A stretch of 39,731 nt of DNA from Lachnospiraceae bacterium (GCA_016288005.1 JAEEXY010000025.1:1-39731); one strand, 5' to 3'; positions 16,929 through 25,406 are shown, counted from the stretch's first letter. The notes: a model not told the origin generated them from the letters alone. Made by a program: numbers and translations.

Positions 16929-18446
16929 ATGCGCGGAAGGAAACTGTACGAAATCATATCGGTGAAAACCGGCTTAAGCATCATAAAGATGCTTGCCTTT
17001 TGCGCCCTGTTTTCGGTTATGCTCCTGTTTTCCGCACTCGTTATGCGCCGGCCCGCTTCGGTTTGGGCGGGTGTAACCTCTGACCGGGCCTCAGAACAGA
17101 CTGATCCGAATCCTGATCCGGCATCGAACGGGGCAGATAAGGCTTCCGACCGGACATCGGGCCGCTCCCCGTCATGCGCGGCAGCGCGGTATCGGTGCTG
17201 TCCCGACGGCATATGGCGCAGGACCACCGCTGACAACGGCTATGCGGCCTTCGTTCCCGATCTTCCCGATCCACTCTCTCTTGTAGACTATTCTGCCGCA
17301 TTTTTTTCACATCGAATCCCGTTTTCAGGGAAACATAATGCATATGAGGAACTCATGAAATCACTCGCGCGACCGGATGACCGCATGGCAGTTTTCTCGT
17401 CAGGCGCTCCCGATACCGCAATCTGCTGCTTTACCGGCGATATAATGTGTCTTCGCGGACAGCAGTATGACGCAAAAACGAAAAAGGGTTATGATTTCCT
17501 GCCTTCCTACAGATTTGTCTCCCGGATATTTAACGACGCGGATCTCGTATGCGGCAATCTCGAAACCCTCGTCAGCCCGTCAAATCCGCTTACCAAAGAC
17601 CGCAAAACGGACGACAACGGCACTCCTGTCTGCAACGCTCCCGCAGGGCTGCTCTGCGCTTTGAAAAAGGCCGGTTTTGATATGCTCCTGACCGCGCACA
17701 ATCACTGCTGCGACTACGGTGCGGAAGGGATCATCGAGACAAAGGATAATCTGGACCGTTATCATTTCGCGAATGCGGGTACCGCGTATCCCGGTGAACA
17801 GGCCGGGGCAGGCGGGAATTACTGTATCTTCGAGGTGAACGGCATCAATATCGCGATCCTTACATATACCCATCTGATCAACCAGCGTTCTCTCATGTCC
17901 CATGAGGAGCTCGATACCATGGTCAACCGCTATGACAGTGAGCGTGTCGGCCGGGATATCGCGGACGCCCGTGCCGCCGGCGCAGAGTTCGTGGTCGTAT
18001 ATTGCCACTGGGGGATCGAGAATACCGAGGAACTCACGGAATACCAGATCCGCGATGCCGAAAAAACAGCGGAAGCCGGCGCCGATCTGATAATCGGCTC
18101 GCATCCGCACTGCCTGCAGCCCGGACGTTTTATCGAGACTTCCGACGGACGCACGGTTTTCTGCATATATTCGATGGGCAATTTCTGTTCGAGCATGGAG
18201 CGTGATATCAATAACGACACGATCATCCTGCGCCTCGAACTCGCCCGCGCGGCGGACGGCTCCGTCACCTCCGCCCTCTCCTATATCCCCTGCCGCGTGA
18301 TGCATTACCGGTCACACAGTTTTGTGGTGGTCCCCACCGACAGTGAGCTGAACGGAGGCATTTCGGACAGGCGTTTAAGAGAAGCCGATGAGCGTATAGG
18401 TGAAGTGCTCGAGAAAACCGAGGGCGGTACGCTTCCCAGGTATTAA
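16929..18446 (+). CDS. CapA family protein (PGA_cap metallophosphatase fold), membrane-anchored
   Basis: This 505-residue protein has one N-terminal membrane helix (residues about 17-40), a low-complexity extracellular linker rich in D, P, S and R, then a CapA/PGA_cap domain (about 160-480). Motifs of this calcineurin-like fold are visible: CFTGDIMC, DLVCGNLETLVS, LLTAHNHCCDYG, VVYCHWGIENTEE, IIGSHPHCLQP and IYSMGNFCSS. CapA proteins take part in poly-gamma-glutamate capsule synthesis, but most clostridial homologues stand alone and are uncharacterised. It sits on the plus strand between rpsO and pnp, which are normally neighbours, so it probably inserted there. GGGGCGG precedes the ATG. No capB or capC genes are near, so a capsule role is not supported by context. 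Confidence 0.88.
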   Translation: MRGRKLYEIISVKTGLSIIKMLAFCALFSVMLLFSALVMRRPASVWAGVTSDRASEQTDPNPDPASNGADKASDRTSGRSPSCAAARYRCCPDGIWRRTTADNGYAAFVPDLPDPLSLVDYSAAFFSHRIPFSGKHNAYEELMKSLARPDDRMAVFSSGAPDTAICCFTGDIMCLRGQQYDAKTKKGYDFLPSYRFVSRIFNDADLVCGNLETLVSPSNPLTKDRKTDDNGTPVCNAPAGLLCALKKAGFDMLLTAHNHCCDYGAEGIIETKDNLDRYHFANAGTAYPGEQAGAGGNYCIFEVNGINIAILTYTHLINQRSLMSHEELDTMVNRYDSERVGRDIADARAAGAEFVVVYCHWGIENTEELTEYQIRDAEKTAEAGADLIIGSHPHCLQPGRFIETSDGRTVFCIYSMGNFCSSMERDINNDTIILRLELARAADGSVTSALSYIPCRVMHYRSHSFVVVPTDSELNGGISDRRLREADERIGEVLEKTEGGTLPRY

Positions 18447-18453
18447 CCTAAAA

Positions 18454-18466
18454 GGTGCCTGTCACC
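18454..18466. repeat. 13-bp motif GGTGCCTGTCACC (copy 1)
   Basis: The motif lies 7 bp after the CapA stop. An identical 13-mer at 38326-38338 stands 16 bp before the second large palindrome. The outer GGTG and CACC can pair. The linked occurrence suggests both belong to one dispersed repeat family. Confidence 0.7.
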
Positions 18467-18472
18467 ATAAAG

Positions 18473-18509
18473 TAAAAAAAAAGACTCTGCGGGGTAATCC
18501 CACAGAGCC
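18473..18509 (-). terminator. Terminator of rpsO
   Basis: An 11-position stem (18483-18493 with 18499-18509, two mismatches) and a run of A on the plus strand at 18473-18482, read as U on the minus strand, end the rpsO transcript 24 bp after its stop. Confidence 0.85.
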
Positions 18510-18532
18510 TTTGTTTGCTTCGTAATATGAAA

Positions 18533-18802
18533 TTACTTTCTGAGGCCGAGCTTCTCAATCAGATCACGATAAGCGTTGATGTCTGTCTTCTTGAGGTACT
18601 CAAGGAGACCACGTCTCTGACCAACCATCTTAAGAAGGCCGCGTCTTGAGTGATGGTCCTTCTGGTTAACCTTAAGGTGTGCGGTAAGGTCATTGATCCT
18701 AGCGGTGAGCAGAGCTACCTGAACCTGAGTGGAACCGGTGTCTTCTGCGTTCTTGCCGAACTTGCTTACGATCTCGGCTTTCATTTCCTTTGTTACTGCC
18801 AT
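18533..18802 (-). CDS. rpsO: 30S ribosomal protein S15
   Basis: The 89-residue length is exactly that of the family. Typical S15 segments are visible: [40 protein letters not shown] and [11 protein letters not shown]15 binds the central domain of 16S rRNA early in 30S assembly. GGAGG lies 8 nt before the ATG. The gene has its own strong promoter and terminator. In the usual Firmicute order it stands between ribF and pnp; here plus-strand genes separate it from both. Confidence 0.98.
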   Translation of the reverse strand: MAVTKEMKAEIVSKFGKNAEDTGSTQVQVALLTARINDLTAHLKVNQKDHHSRRGLLKMVGQRRGLLEYLKKTDINAYRDLIEKLGLRK

Positions 18803-18894
18803 TTTAGTTTCCTCCGTTTGATAAAAATTTTCAAGTCGACCAATGCTAAGGAACCGGCCGGAGCGACCGCATACCTGAGCTATGGTTCACAACC
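18803..18894 (-). promoter_or_regulatory. rpsO leader, possible S15 autoregulatory site
   Basis: About 92 nt lie between the predicted rpsO transcription start and the ATG. The minus strand contains short GC-rich complementary stretches (GGTTCC, CCGGCCGG) able to form stems. S15 represses its own mRNA through varied leader structures in several bacteria. I could not match this leader to a specific known class, so the role is inferred from position. Confidence 0.35.
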
Positions 18895-18900
18895 TTTTGT

Positions 18901-18929
18901 ATTTTATGCGTATAAGGCCTGTTTGTCAA
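18901..18929 (-). promoter_or_regulatory. Promoter of rpsO
   Basis: A perfect TTGACA (18924-18929), a 17-bp spacer and TAAAAT (18901-18906) on the minus strand. It lets rpsO be transcribed independently of the interrupted superoperon. Confidence 0.8.
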
Positions 18930-18958
18930 GGATTATTTAAGACGAATAATGAATGCTG

Positions 18959-18986
18959 TTGTTCTCGGATTTGTCGGATATATATT
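18959..18986 (+). promoter_or_regulatory. Possible promoter of the CotH-kinase gene
   Basis: TTGTTC (18959-18964), a 16-bp spacer and TATATT (18981-18986), divergent from the rpsO promoter. The predicted leader is about 74 nt. Moderate match only. Confidence 0.45.
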
Positions 18987-19066
18987 TCGTGGCAGCGAAG
19001 CTATAGTAGTATCGGGAGAATAAGAATATACGTTATCTTTCAGAAATATCGAGAGGTTGGGGAAAT

Positions 19067-21379
19067 ATGAGGATCAGATACAGAAATAGCAGCTATAGTA
19101 TCAGGCAAATGTTCCGGGAGATCATCCCAGCGGTTATCATAATGGCGGCGGTCGTTTTCATGACAGCCTGTGCAGGGAACGGACGCGGAAATGTAAATGA
19201 AACAAACAAAGGTATAACGGCCGGTGTATCTGCCGACAGTAACAGTGTGTCCGATACTGCAGGAAGCATAGATACAGGCAGCAAATCGGGCAGTAACGGC
19301 ATGTCTGATAATACCGGCAGCACAGACTCAACGGGAGATACTTCGTCTTCCGACTCGGGTGCAACAACCGCCACTCCCGGTAACGAAATAAACGATAATC
19401 CTGCGGCATCTCAGGACAACTCTGCCAATAATTCCGATGCATCTGCGGATAATACCGAATCCCAAAACCGGATCACCGATCCCGGCATCCCCGTCTCTCA
19501 CCCCGAGGCTGCGTACACGGTTCCGACCGATATCCCGGTTATCGAAAAAAGCATCTCTTTCTCACTCCCCTCAGGCTTTTATCCCGAAGAGTTCGACTTA
19601 GAGCTCGGCATTGCCTCAGATGCAGCCGCCCCCGAGGGTTCCGGCGCGTCCTCCGGCCACATATTCTTCACTCTCGACGGCAGCGATCCCGCTCAGAGCC
19701 ATACCGCTATAGAGTACACTTCCGCGATCCGCATCTATGCGCCTCGCAGCGTGATCCGTGATAATGCCGTGGTCCCAGGCCCCGAAAACATCGCCTCGGC
19801 CGTCGATCCGCTCCTCTTTTCCGGCAATTACAGCGCAGTGGGGCCTGTCGGATACAATTTCGTAAGCACGGTCAGCACGCCTGATGAAAGCGCCGCAGAT
19901 AAATGCACTGTCATCCGTGCCGCCCTCAGATACGCCGACGGCAGCTTCGGTCCCGAGAGCGGCGCGGTGTATTTCATCGGCATTCCCTCAGATCATATCC
20001 CCGGCATAGCCGAAAGCTGCAGCGCCGCGGGGTATCCCCTGTCGGTCATCAGCATCGCGACCGCGCACGACGGCCTGTTTGACAACGAAAACGGCATCTA
20101 TGTCAAAGGAAAGATATTTGACGACGCATTAAACGAATACATTTCGGCAAACGGCAGGATAAAGGACGGCGAAGTCGCGCGCTCTCTGGACGCCAATTAC
20201 AAACAGCACGGAAAAGCCTGGGAGCTCAAAGCCTCCGTCACGATGTTCGAGGCCGACGGCAGCGGCGCCGCCGAAGTCATTTCCCAGGTCTGCGGCCTGC
20301 GCGTGCAGGGCAATTACTCGAGGTCAGACCTGCAAAAAGGCTTCAGACTGTATGCCAGAGGCGAATACGGCAAGAAAAACTTTAAATACCCTGTCTTCGG
20401 TGCAGGCTACACCAACGCGGCCGGCGAAGTAATGGACAGATTCGACACACTCGTGCTGCGCGCCGGCGGCAACTGCGCATTTACTGCCAAATTCAGCGAT
20501 GTTTTCTGGCAGTCCCTGCTGGGCAATTCCAATTGCGAAACGCAGCGCAGCCGGCCCTGCGTCGTATACCTCAACGGCGAATACTGGGGCCTGTATGTCC
20601 TGCAGGAAGACTACAGCGACGACTGGTTTGAGGACAAATACGGAGTGGATAAAGACAGCGTCGTGATCTATAAGGGCGACGCCGAAAAATACGCGAGCGG
20701 CTACAAACTGGACGAAGGCACGCTCCCCGAGGGTGCCTTGGAAGACTATTATTTCAGCGAACTGGAGTATATCTTCAGCCGCTGCAAAGACCTGTCGTCA
20801 GATGAGGATTATGAGGCTTTCTGCCGCATCGTGGATGAGGAGTCGGTCATGGATTATTTCGCGGCCGAATGCTGGATAAACAACAAATGGGACTGGCCCG
20901 GCAAAAACTGGTCAATGTGGAAAGCCGCCCCCACCGATGATTACGACGGACGCTGGCGGTTCATGTTCTATGATATGGAGTTCGGCGGCGTGAGCGGCTC
21001 CTCCGACGCCAAAACCAACACGGTAAAGGAGGACAACTACAAGCCCGAGGGCCTGCTCGACCGCGGCACCAACAATCCCGCAGTCCTCTGCTTCGCCTGG
21101 CTCATGACCAACAAGGGCTTCAAAGACCGTTTCTGCGCCCGCCTCACAGCCCTTTCCGAGAGCTGCTTTGAAAAAGAAACCGCTCTTGCGCGGCTGGCCG
21201 AGTATGAAGCGATCTACGCCCCTCTGTACGACCAATTCTTCGCCCGCTATCCCGGCAGCGGCAGCACCGACAATGCCGTAAACGGCGGCTATGCGTCGAT
21301 CAGGTGCATACGGGATTTCCTGAACGGCAGGGCGGGGAATATATACAGGCTGACGGATTACATCAACAAAAAGAGATAG
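19067..21379 (+). CDS. CotH-kinase family lipoprotein
   Basis: This 770-residue exported protein has a signal helix (residues about 18-34) and a lipobox ending at Cys35 (FMTAC). A long S/T/N/D-rich spacer (about 36-150) follows, then a chitobiase-C-terminal-like beta domain (about 165-310; FTLDGSDPAQS) and a CotH kinase domain (about 330-740). CotH signatures include GLRVQGNYSR, FDTLVLRAGGN, NGEYWGLYVLQEDY, NNKWDWPGKNW and FYDMEFGG. CotH kinases are secreted protein kinase-like enzymes, known from spore coats; many anaerobes carry surface-anchored versions, some linked to extracellular polysaccharide or cellulosome-like systems. Which protein this one phosphorylates is unknown. GGGGAAAT precedes the ATG. 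The gene lies on the plus strand inside the minus-strand superoperon, between rpsO and ribF. Confidence 0.9.
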   Translation: MRIRYRNSSYSIRQMFREIIPAVIIMAAVVFMTACAGNGRGNVNETNKGITAGVSADSNSVSDTAGSIDTGSKSGSNGMSDNTGSTDSTGDTSSSDSGATTATPGNEINDNPAASQDNSANNSDASADNTESQNRITDPGIPVSHPEAAYTVPTDIPVIEKSISFSLPSGFYPEEFDLELGIASDAAAPEGSGASSGHIFFTLDGSDPAQSHTAIEYTSAIRIYAPRSVIRDNAVVPGPENIASAVDPLLFSGNYSAVGPVGYNFVSTVSTPDESAADKCTVIRAALRYADGSFGPESGAVYFIGIPSDHIPGIAESCSAAGYPLSVISIATAHDGLFDNENGIYVKGKIFDDALNEYISANGRIKDGEVARSLDANYKQHGKAWELKASVTMFEADGSGAAEVISQVCGLRVQGNYSRSDLQKGFRLYARGEYGKKNFKYPVFGAGYTNAAGEVMDRFDTLVLRAGGNCAFTAKFSDVFWQSLLGNSNCETQRSRPCVVYLNGEYWGLYVLQEDYSDDWFEDKYGVDKDSVVIYKGDAEKYASGYKLDEGTLPEGALEDYYFSELEYIFSRCKDLSSDEDYEAFCRIVDEESVMDYFAAECWINNKWDWPGKNWSMWKAAPTDDYDGRWRFMFYDMEFGGVSGSSDAKTNTVKEDNYKPEGLLDRGTNNPAVLCFAWLMTNKGFKDRFCARLTALSESCFEKETALARLAEYEAIYAPLYDQFFARYPGSGSTDNAVNGGYASIRCIRDFLNGRAGNIYRLTDYINKKR

Positions 21380-21382
21380 GAA

Positions 21383-21426
21383 AAAGGCATAGAGCTCATC
21401 ACAACGGGTTCTATGCCTTTCTTTTA
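21383..21426 (+). terminator. Terminator of the CotH-kinase gene
   Basis: Perfect 11-bp arms at 21383-21393 and 21410-21420 (AAAGGCATAGA and its complement) are followed by CTTTTA. It starts 4 bp after the stop codon. Confidence 0.9.
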
Positions 21427-21454
21427 TTGACAAAACAGACTGATGTGATATACA
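21427..21454 (+). promoter_or_regulatory. Promoter of the nucleotidyltransferase module
   Basis: A perfect TTGACA (21427-21432), a 16-bp spacer and TATACA (21449-21454). It lies directly after the CotH terminator and 42 bp before the first module gene, so the two-gene module is an independent transcription unit. Confidence 0.7.
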
Positions 21455-21495
21455 ATTACCCTACATTAATAGATTTTTTCTTTGAGGTGTTGTGT

Positions 21496-22146
21496 ATGGA
21501 CAATTACTCAGATGCATATGTTTCATTAAAAAAAGAGTTGTCAAAACTGGAGAACAAACTGGAAATGATGCCTAAGGGTACGCTTCGCAGGCGTATTATC
21601 AACGGCAGAGAATACTGCTATCTGCAATACAGAGACGGTGATCATGTCAGGAGTCGGTATGTTAAACCTGACGACATATCCGATGTTTGCAGGATGATTA
21701 AAGACAGAAAAAAAACAGAACAGAGCATCCATGTCATACGCTCAAAGTTAGATATCTATTCAAGAATTCTTGGCATTCACAGAACATATCGTCCAGTTAA
21801 AAATGTGAACTATGAAGATTACACCCTCTTTATGTCAACGGTGGCGCATGATTATAAGACTCTGTCGATCGATGTTTTCAGTGAAAAATATGATACAACC
21901 AAATACCGCGGACTCAATAAGCGATATCTGCTGGCTTTCCTTGATTATATCAATGGGATTGAACGGCAAAACACACGTAAGACAAACGATCTTGTGTTAG
22001 ATCCGTATACTTATCTGCTTTACTATAAATACGGCGACAAGACTGTCTTGGAAGAAGAACTCAAAAAAGCCATCCCTGCTTTTTTGAACAGAGGTTTATT
22101 GATCACAAATGTTCAGGAGGCTGTAAATGGGACATTTGACAGATGA
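21496..22146 (+). CDS. Uncharacterised partner of a nucleotidyltransferase (putative toxin-antitoxin or defence module)
   Basis: This 216-residue protein is not one I can assign to a named family. It begins with a predicted coiled coil (residues about 8-30, SLKKELSKLENKLEMM), then a basic beta-rich segment (about 31-60: PKGTLRRRI, REYCYLQYRDGDHVRSRY), then a helical C-terminal half. The basic hairpin segment could bind nucleic acid. ATG 21496 is chosen because GAGGTG lies 6 nt upstream; the frame extends to 21304 but that part overlaps the CotH gene. Its 3' end overlaps the nucleotidyltransferase gene by 20 bp, as in tightly coupled two-gene modules. Codon use is clearly more A/T-rich than in the neighbours, suggesting recent transfer. 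A role as antitoxin or regulator is inferred from context only. Confidence 0.75.
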   Translation: MDNYSDAYVSLKKELSKLENKLEMMPKGTLRRRIINGREYCYLQYRDGDHVRSRYVKPDDISDVCRMIKDRKKTEQSIHVIRSKLDIYSRILGIHRTYRPVKNVNYEDYTLFMSTVAHDYKTLSIDVFSEKYDTTKYRGLNKRYLLAFLDYINGIERQNTRKTNDLVLDPYTYLLYYKYGDKTVLEEELKKAIPAFLNRGLLITNVQEAVNGTFDR

Positions 22147-22690
22147 AGAATATCTGGACAGAGAGAATATAGATTTTTATTTTTCTATGCTTGCCGACGA
22201 ATTAATAAAAACAGGTCTGGGCAAACACAGAATATTGGTCGTTGGTGGTGCTGCTATGGCACTTAAGTTTAGAGACGGACGTTCCACCGTCGATATCGAT
22301 GTCTGTTTTCGGGAGCAGAACAATCTATATTCATGCTGCACACAAATTGCCAAAAAATATAATCTACCTGCAGATTGGATCAACACCGATGTTATGCACT
22401 CCGATTCTTTTTCCTTTGCCCTGTTTGAAAAGGCAGAGTTTTACCGCAACTATGGTGATATTCTGGATGTCTATGTAGCTTGCGACATTGATCTGTATTG
22501 CATGAAAATAGTATCTTTCCGTCCCAAAGATATACAGGATATGGAAGTTCTGGCGAATTCATTACGAACAACAAACACTTCTCAGGTTGACATAATCCAA
22601 AACTTCATACGTTTATATGGTGACGAATACTTTTTGCGTAATGATGAACGAAAGCTGCGTCTAGTCAGACTGCAAACTAGTACAGAATAA
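22127..22690 (+). CDS. Nucleotidyltransferase, DUF6036/AbiEii-like
   Basis: The 187-residue product shows the nucleotidyltransferase core: ILVVGGAAMALKF (residues about 38-50) followed by RSTVDIDV, the R-x-T-x-D-I-D signature shared by DUF6036 and AbiEii/MenT-type enzymes. Further acidic and helical parts follow (ILDVYVACDIDLYCMKIVSF). AbiEii/MenT enzymes transfer nucleotides to tRNA or proteins and act as toxins in abortive infection; DUF6036 proteins are mostly untested. AGGAGG lies 6 nt before the ATG, inside the upstream gene. The gene is A/T-rich and ends 22 bp from the truncated ribF on the other strand. Fold assignment is good; toxin function is inferred. Confidence 0.8.
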   Translation: MGHLTDEEYLDRENIDFYFSMLADELIKTGLGKHRILVVGGAAMALKFRDGRSTVDIDVCFREQNNLYSCCTQIAKKYNLPADWINTDVMHSDSFSFALFEKAEFYRNYGDILDVYVACDIDLYCMKIVSFRPKDIQDMEVLANSLRTTNTSQVDIIQNFIRLYGDEYFLRNDERKLRLVRLQTSTE

Positions 22691-22712
22691 TCTATAAATA
22701 CAATCTCTGCCT

Positions 22713-23246
22713 TTACCCCAGCATCTTATATGCCTCATCCAGCTTTCCTTCCCGGATGAGCTCTCTTATCAGACTGCTGCTGACGGTCTGCCCGTCATAC
22801 TTAATTCTCTCCAGCACTACGGTCTCAAAGCCGTATTTCTCTCCTTCGCTCTTCAGCATGGCGGTATCTCCCGCACGCTCGTATCCGAATCTGAAATCGT
22901 CTCCGACCACCATAGCGCCCACTCCGAGCCTGTCCACGAGGATATTTTTGATAAAGCTCTCGGCGCTCATATGAGCGACCTGTTCGGTAAAGGGCAGACG
23001 GATATAGATGTCGATCCCCAGGGCCTCGAGCAGCTCGATGCGCTCCTTCTCTGTCCTGATATTGGATTCCGATCCCTTTCCCTTCTCCGGCATCTCGAGC
23101 CTCAGGACCACGGCGGAGAGCCCCTTCTTTCGGAACTCTTCCATGCGCTCCATCAGCGCCTTGTGCCCGATGTGCAGCGTGTCGAACTTGCCCACGGTCA
23201 CACAGGTATCTTTGAATCTGAAATCTGCGTCATTTATTATTATCAT
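22713..23246 (-). CDS. ribF: FAD synthetase (RibF N-terminal domain only)
   Basis: The 177-residue protein carries the nucleotidyltransferase half of bifunctional RibF: TVGKFDTLHIGHKAL near the N-terminus, VVGDDFRFGYERAGD, and the end signature VSSSLIRELIREGK. This domain adenylates FMN to FAD. It stops at AYKMLG, the point where full-length RibF (about 310 residues) continues into the riboflavin kinase domain, which is absent. The start overlaps the truB end by 17 bp, as in an operon. Only 22 bp separate its stop from the A/T-rich nucleotidyltransferase module on the opposite strand, so insertion of that module may have removed the kinase domain. A separate riboflavin kinase would then be needed elsewhere. 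Alternatively this lineage may have single-domain RibF. Confidence 0.88.
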   Translation of the reverse strand: MIIINDADFRFKDTCVTVGKFDTLHIGHKALMERMEEFRKKGLSAVVLRLEMPEKGKGSESNIRTEKERIELLEALGIDIYIRLPFTEQVAHMSAESFIKNILVDRLGVGAMVVGDDFRFGYERAGDTAMLKSEGEKYGFETVVLERIKYDGQTVSSSLIRELIREGKLDEAYKMLG

Positions 23247-24297
23247 CGCTGAAAACCTTTATCGGTGTGTACTTGTTGCGGCCTTCGAGGTACTCGTATA
23301 TCCCGAGGAACTCTCCCTTGCTCGAATAAACCCGTACAGGCGAAGGGGGCTCGGTGATATACTGCGAAAAATGCCTGAACCACAGCTGGTTTCCGTTGGC
23401 CAGCAGATCGTCGTATTTGGCCTTTGTATCGAGTCGCTCATAGTCAGTGAAACAGCTGTCGGCGCAGATGATATGCTCCTCGAGCTTGCCCTCGCGGACC
23501 AGGTCCTCGACCTCGCGCAGCATGAACGAATCCTCGACCTTAAATCCCGATACACGCGTGCGCACGAGCCTTTCCATGCAGGCGTGCACTCCGAGCTTTT
23601 CGCCGATATCGTTGCATACGGTCCTGACATATGTGCCCTTCGAGCACTCTATCGCGAACGCGACCCTGATCACGTATGTGTCGCGCGCCATCTCATTGTA
23701 TATGCAGCCCGAGTAGCGCTCGAACCTGCCCTGCTCGTCGCGGGCACGCCCGATGTATTTTTTGAGCTTGCTGTTGTCCGAGAGATCATCCGCGCTGAAT
23801 TCATCCTCGGCCTTGCATCTGACTATATCCGAGGTGATCTCGATGGCGCCGATCTCGACATGTCTCGTTTGCCGCTCGACTTCTTTCCCGGCGCGCGCCA
23901 GCTCGTATAAGCGCTGTCCGCCCTGTCTTACCGCGGAAAACATAGGCGGGAGCTGATCGTACTCTCCGACCATGCTCATGATCGCCTCACGGATGCGCTC
24001 GTCGGTGAGAGCCCTCAGTTCGGCTTCATCCGCGCGCGCTGTGATGCTGCCCGATATGTCCTGCGAATCCGTCGCGATACCCAGCACCATCACCGCTTCG
24101 TAGCTTTTTGACTTGTCGGTGAGCACATCGCAGGCCTTGGTCGCCGTGCCGAGACATATGGGCAGTACGCCCTCCGCATCGGGATCGAGCGTTCCGGTAT
24201 GCCCCATCTTGCGCTGTCCGGTGATGCCGCGAAGCCGCGCCACCACATCGTGCGACGTATATCCGCGCTCCTTGTAAATGTTGATTATTCCGTTCAA
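23230..24297 (-). CDS. truB: tRNA pseudouridine(55) synthase
   Basis: About 355 residues. TruB makes pseudouridine 55 in the T arm of tRNAs. The family start NGIINIYKERGYTSHDVV and the catalytic motif GHTGTLDPDAEGVLP, with Asp38, are clear, as are KSYEAVMVLG and KGTYVRTVCNDIG. The start is a TTG at 24297, with GGAAGGA 7 nt upstream; the longer frame to 24351 adds 18 residues with no family resemblance. The protein is longer than the usual 300 residues because of an insert (about 185-225, DDLSDNSKLKKYIGRARDEQ) of unknown role. It lies after a terminator that follows nrnA, so truB-ribF may have a separate promoter. Confidence 0.96.
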   Translation of the reverse strand: MNGIINIYKERGYTSHDVVARLRGITGQRKMGHTGTLDPDAEGVLPICLGTATKACDVLTDKSKSYEAVMVLGIATDSQDISGSITARADEAELRALTDERIREAIMSMVGEYDQLPPMFSAVRQGGQRLYELARAGKEVERQTRHVEIGAIEITSDIVRCKAEDEFSADDLSDNSKLKKYIGRARDEQGRFERYSGCIYNEMARDTYVIRVAFAIECSKGTYVRTVCNDIGEKLGVHACMERLVRTRVSGFKVEDSFMLREVEDLVREGKLEEHIICADSCFTDYERLDTKAKYDDLLANGNQLWFRHFSQYITEPPSPVRVYSSKGEFLGIYEYLEGRNKYTPIKVFSDDNNK

Positions 24298-24364
24298 ATT
24301 ATCATCCTTCCGAATGCTCAGACAGCTATGAGTCCGTCTGTAAAAACTCATAACCGTCTTTCAT

Positions 24365-24392
24365 AAAAAAGCGGACCAAAATCCGCTTTTTT
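24365..24392 (-). terminator. Terminator between nrnA and truB
   Basis: Perfect 11-bp arms (24365-24375 and 24382-24392) with AAAAAAGCGGA/TCCGCTTTTTT symmetry allow termination in either direction. It lies 30 bp after the nrnA stop and implies that the truB-ribF part of the superoperon is at least partly uncoupled. Confidence 0.85.
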
Positions 24393-24422
24393 GATCATGC
24401 TGTTTAATTTTACCGTTCGGAG

Positions 24423-25406
24423 TTAGTTTTCGATCCCGCCGGGAGTATGCGGCCCGAGCTGCATCTCTATCTCCCTGGTCAGCGTATTGATCACGTCATG
24501 CACCGAGCCGTTCAGCATGCAGCCTGCGGCCCTGATGTGCCCGCCTCCGCCGAACTTGCTGCAGATCGTCGCGACATTGACTTCCTCCTGTGAGCGCATG
24601 CTCACGCGCCATACACGTGGATTCATCTCCTTCAGCAATATGGCGACCTCAACGCCCTTTGTCTCGCGCAGCTGGTCTATCACTCCGTCGGTATCGCTGC
24701 TCACGAGTCCGTAGAGCATCTGGACCTTTCTGTCGAGTGATGAAATGATGACCTTGCCGTCCATGCAGAGTATGCTCTCCATCAGGCATCTGCCGAGGAT
24801 CTGGTTCTGCAGATAGGTCTTTTCATAAAATGTCCCGTCGATGATGCGGGCGCTCGAAACACCGTATGTCAGCAGCGCTCCGGCCGTTTCCATCGTATGC
24901 TTCGTAGTGTTCGAATGCTTGAAAACTCCGGTATCATGCACGATGCCGAGGTACAGGCACTCAGCGACATTTTTCGATATGCGGGCCGGATCCATAAGGT
25001 CGTACAGAACCTCGGCGGTCGCCGCCGCGTCGTGCACGATCAGGTTCTCATGCGCATATCCCGTATTTGTCTTGTGATGATCGATGCAGTATGAATGCAC
25101 CGCTTTTTTCATAAACTTAGCGGCCTTGCCGAGCCGTTCCTCATCTCCGCAGTCCAGCGCGAAGAAAACATCGAAGTTCCCGGTATCCTTAAAACTGAGG
25201 TCGATGCTGTCGCTTCCGGCAAGAAAACCGTATTTTTCCGGCAGTTCCTCAATATACACCGTAACGCTGCATCCGTAGTTTTCGGTGATATAGTTGTACA
25301 TAGCCAGACATGAGCCGATGCAGTCGCCGTCGGGGCGTATATGCCCCGCGATGCCGACTCTCGCAGCCTCACTTACAGACTGCCACATTATTTCTTTATC
25401 AAACAT
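24423..25406 (-). CDS. nrnA: Bifunctional oligoribonuclease/PAP phosphatase NrnA (DHH family)
   Basis: The 327-residue DHH/DHHA1 phosphoesterase degrades nanoRNAs and dephosphorylates 3'-phosphoadenosine 5'-phosphate in Firmicutes. The metal-binding motifs are in order: GHIRPDGDCIGS (residues about 22-33), ALDCGD, CIDHHKTN and IVHDTGVFKHSN; the C-terminal DHHA1 substrate site is FGGGGHIRAAGC near 300. ATG 25406 starts 55 bp after the rbfA stop on the same strand. The position between rbfA and truB is the usual one in clostridia. Confidence 0.95.
   Translation of the reverse strand: MFDKEIMWQSVSEAARVGIAGHIRPDGDCIGSCLAMYNYITENYGCSVTVYIEELPEKYGFLAGSDSIDLSFKDTGNFDVFFALDCGDEERLGKAAKFMKKAVHSYCIDHHKTNTGYAHENLIVHDAAATAEVLYDLMDPARISKNVAECLYLGIVHDTGVFKHSNTTKHTMETAGALLTYGVSSARIIDGTFYEKTYLQNQILGRCLMESILCMDGKVIISSLDRKVQMLYGLVSSDTDGVIDQLRETKGVEVAILLKEMNPRVWRVSMRSQEEVNVATICSKFGGGGHIRAAGCMLNGSVHDVINTLTREIEMQLGPHTPGGIEN

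Noticed and set aside
21760-21777. R-x4-H (RILGIH) in the first module protein as a HEPN RNase site
   Set aside because: HEPN sites normally have a polar residue after Arg and lie in a helical bundle of other layout; a single hydrophobic match is not enough to call a HEPN/MNT pair.
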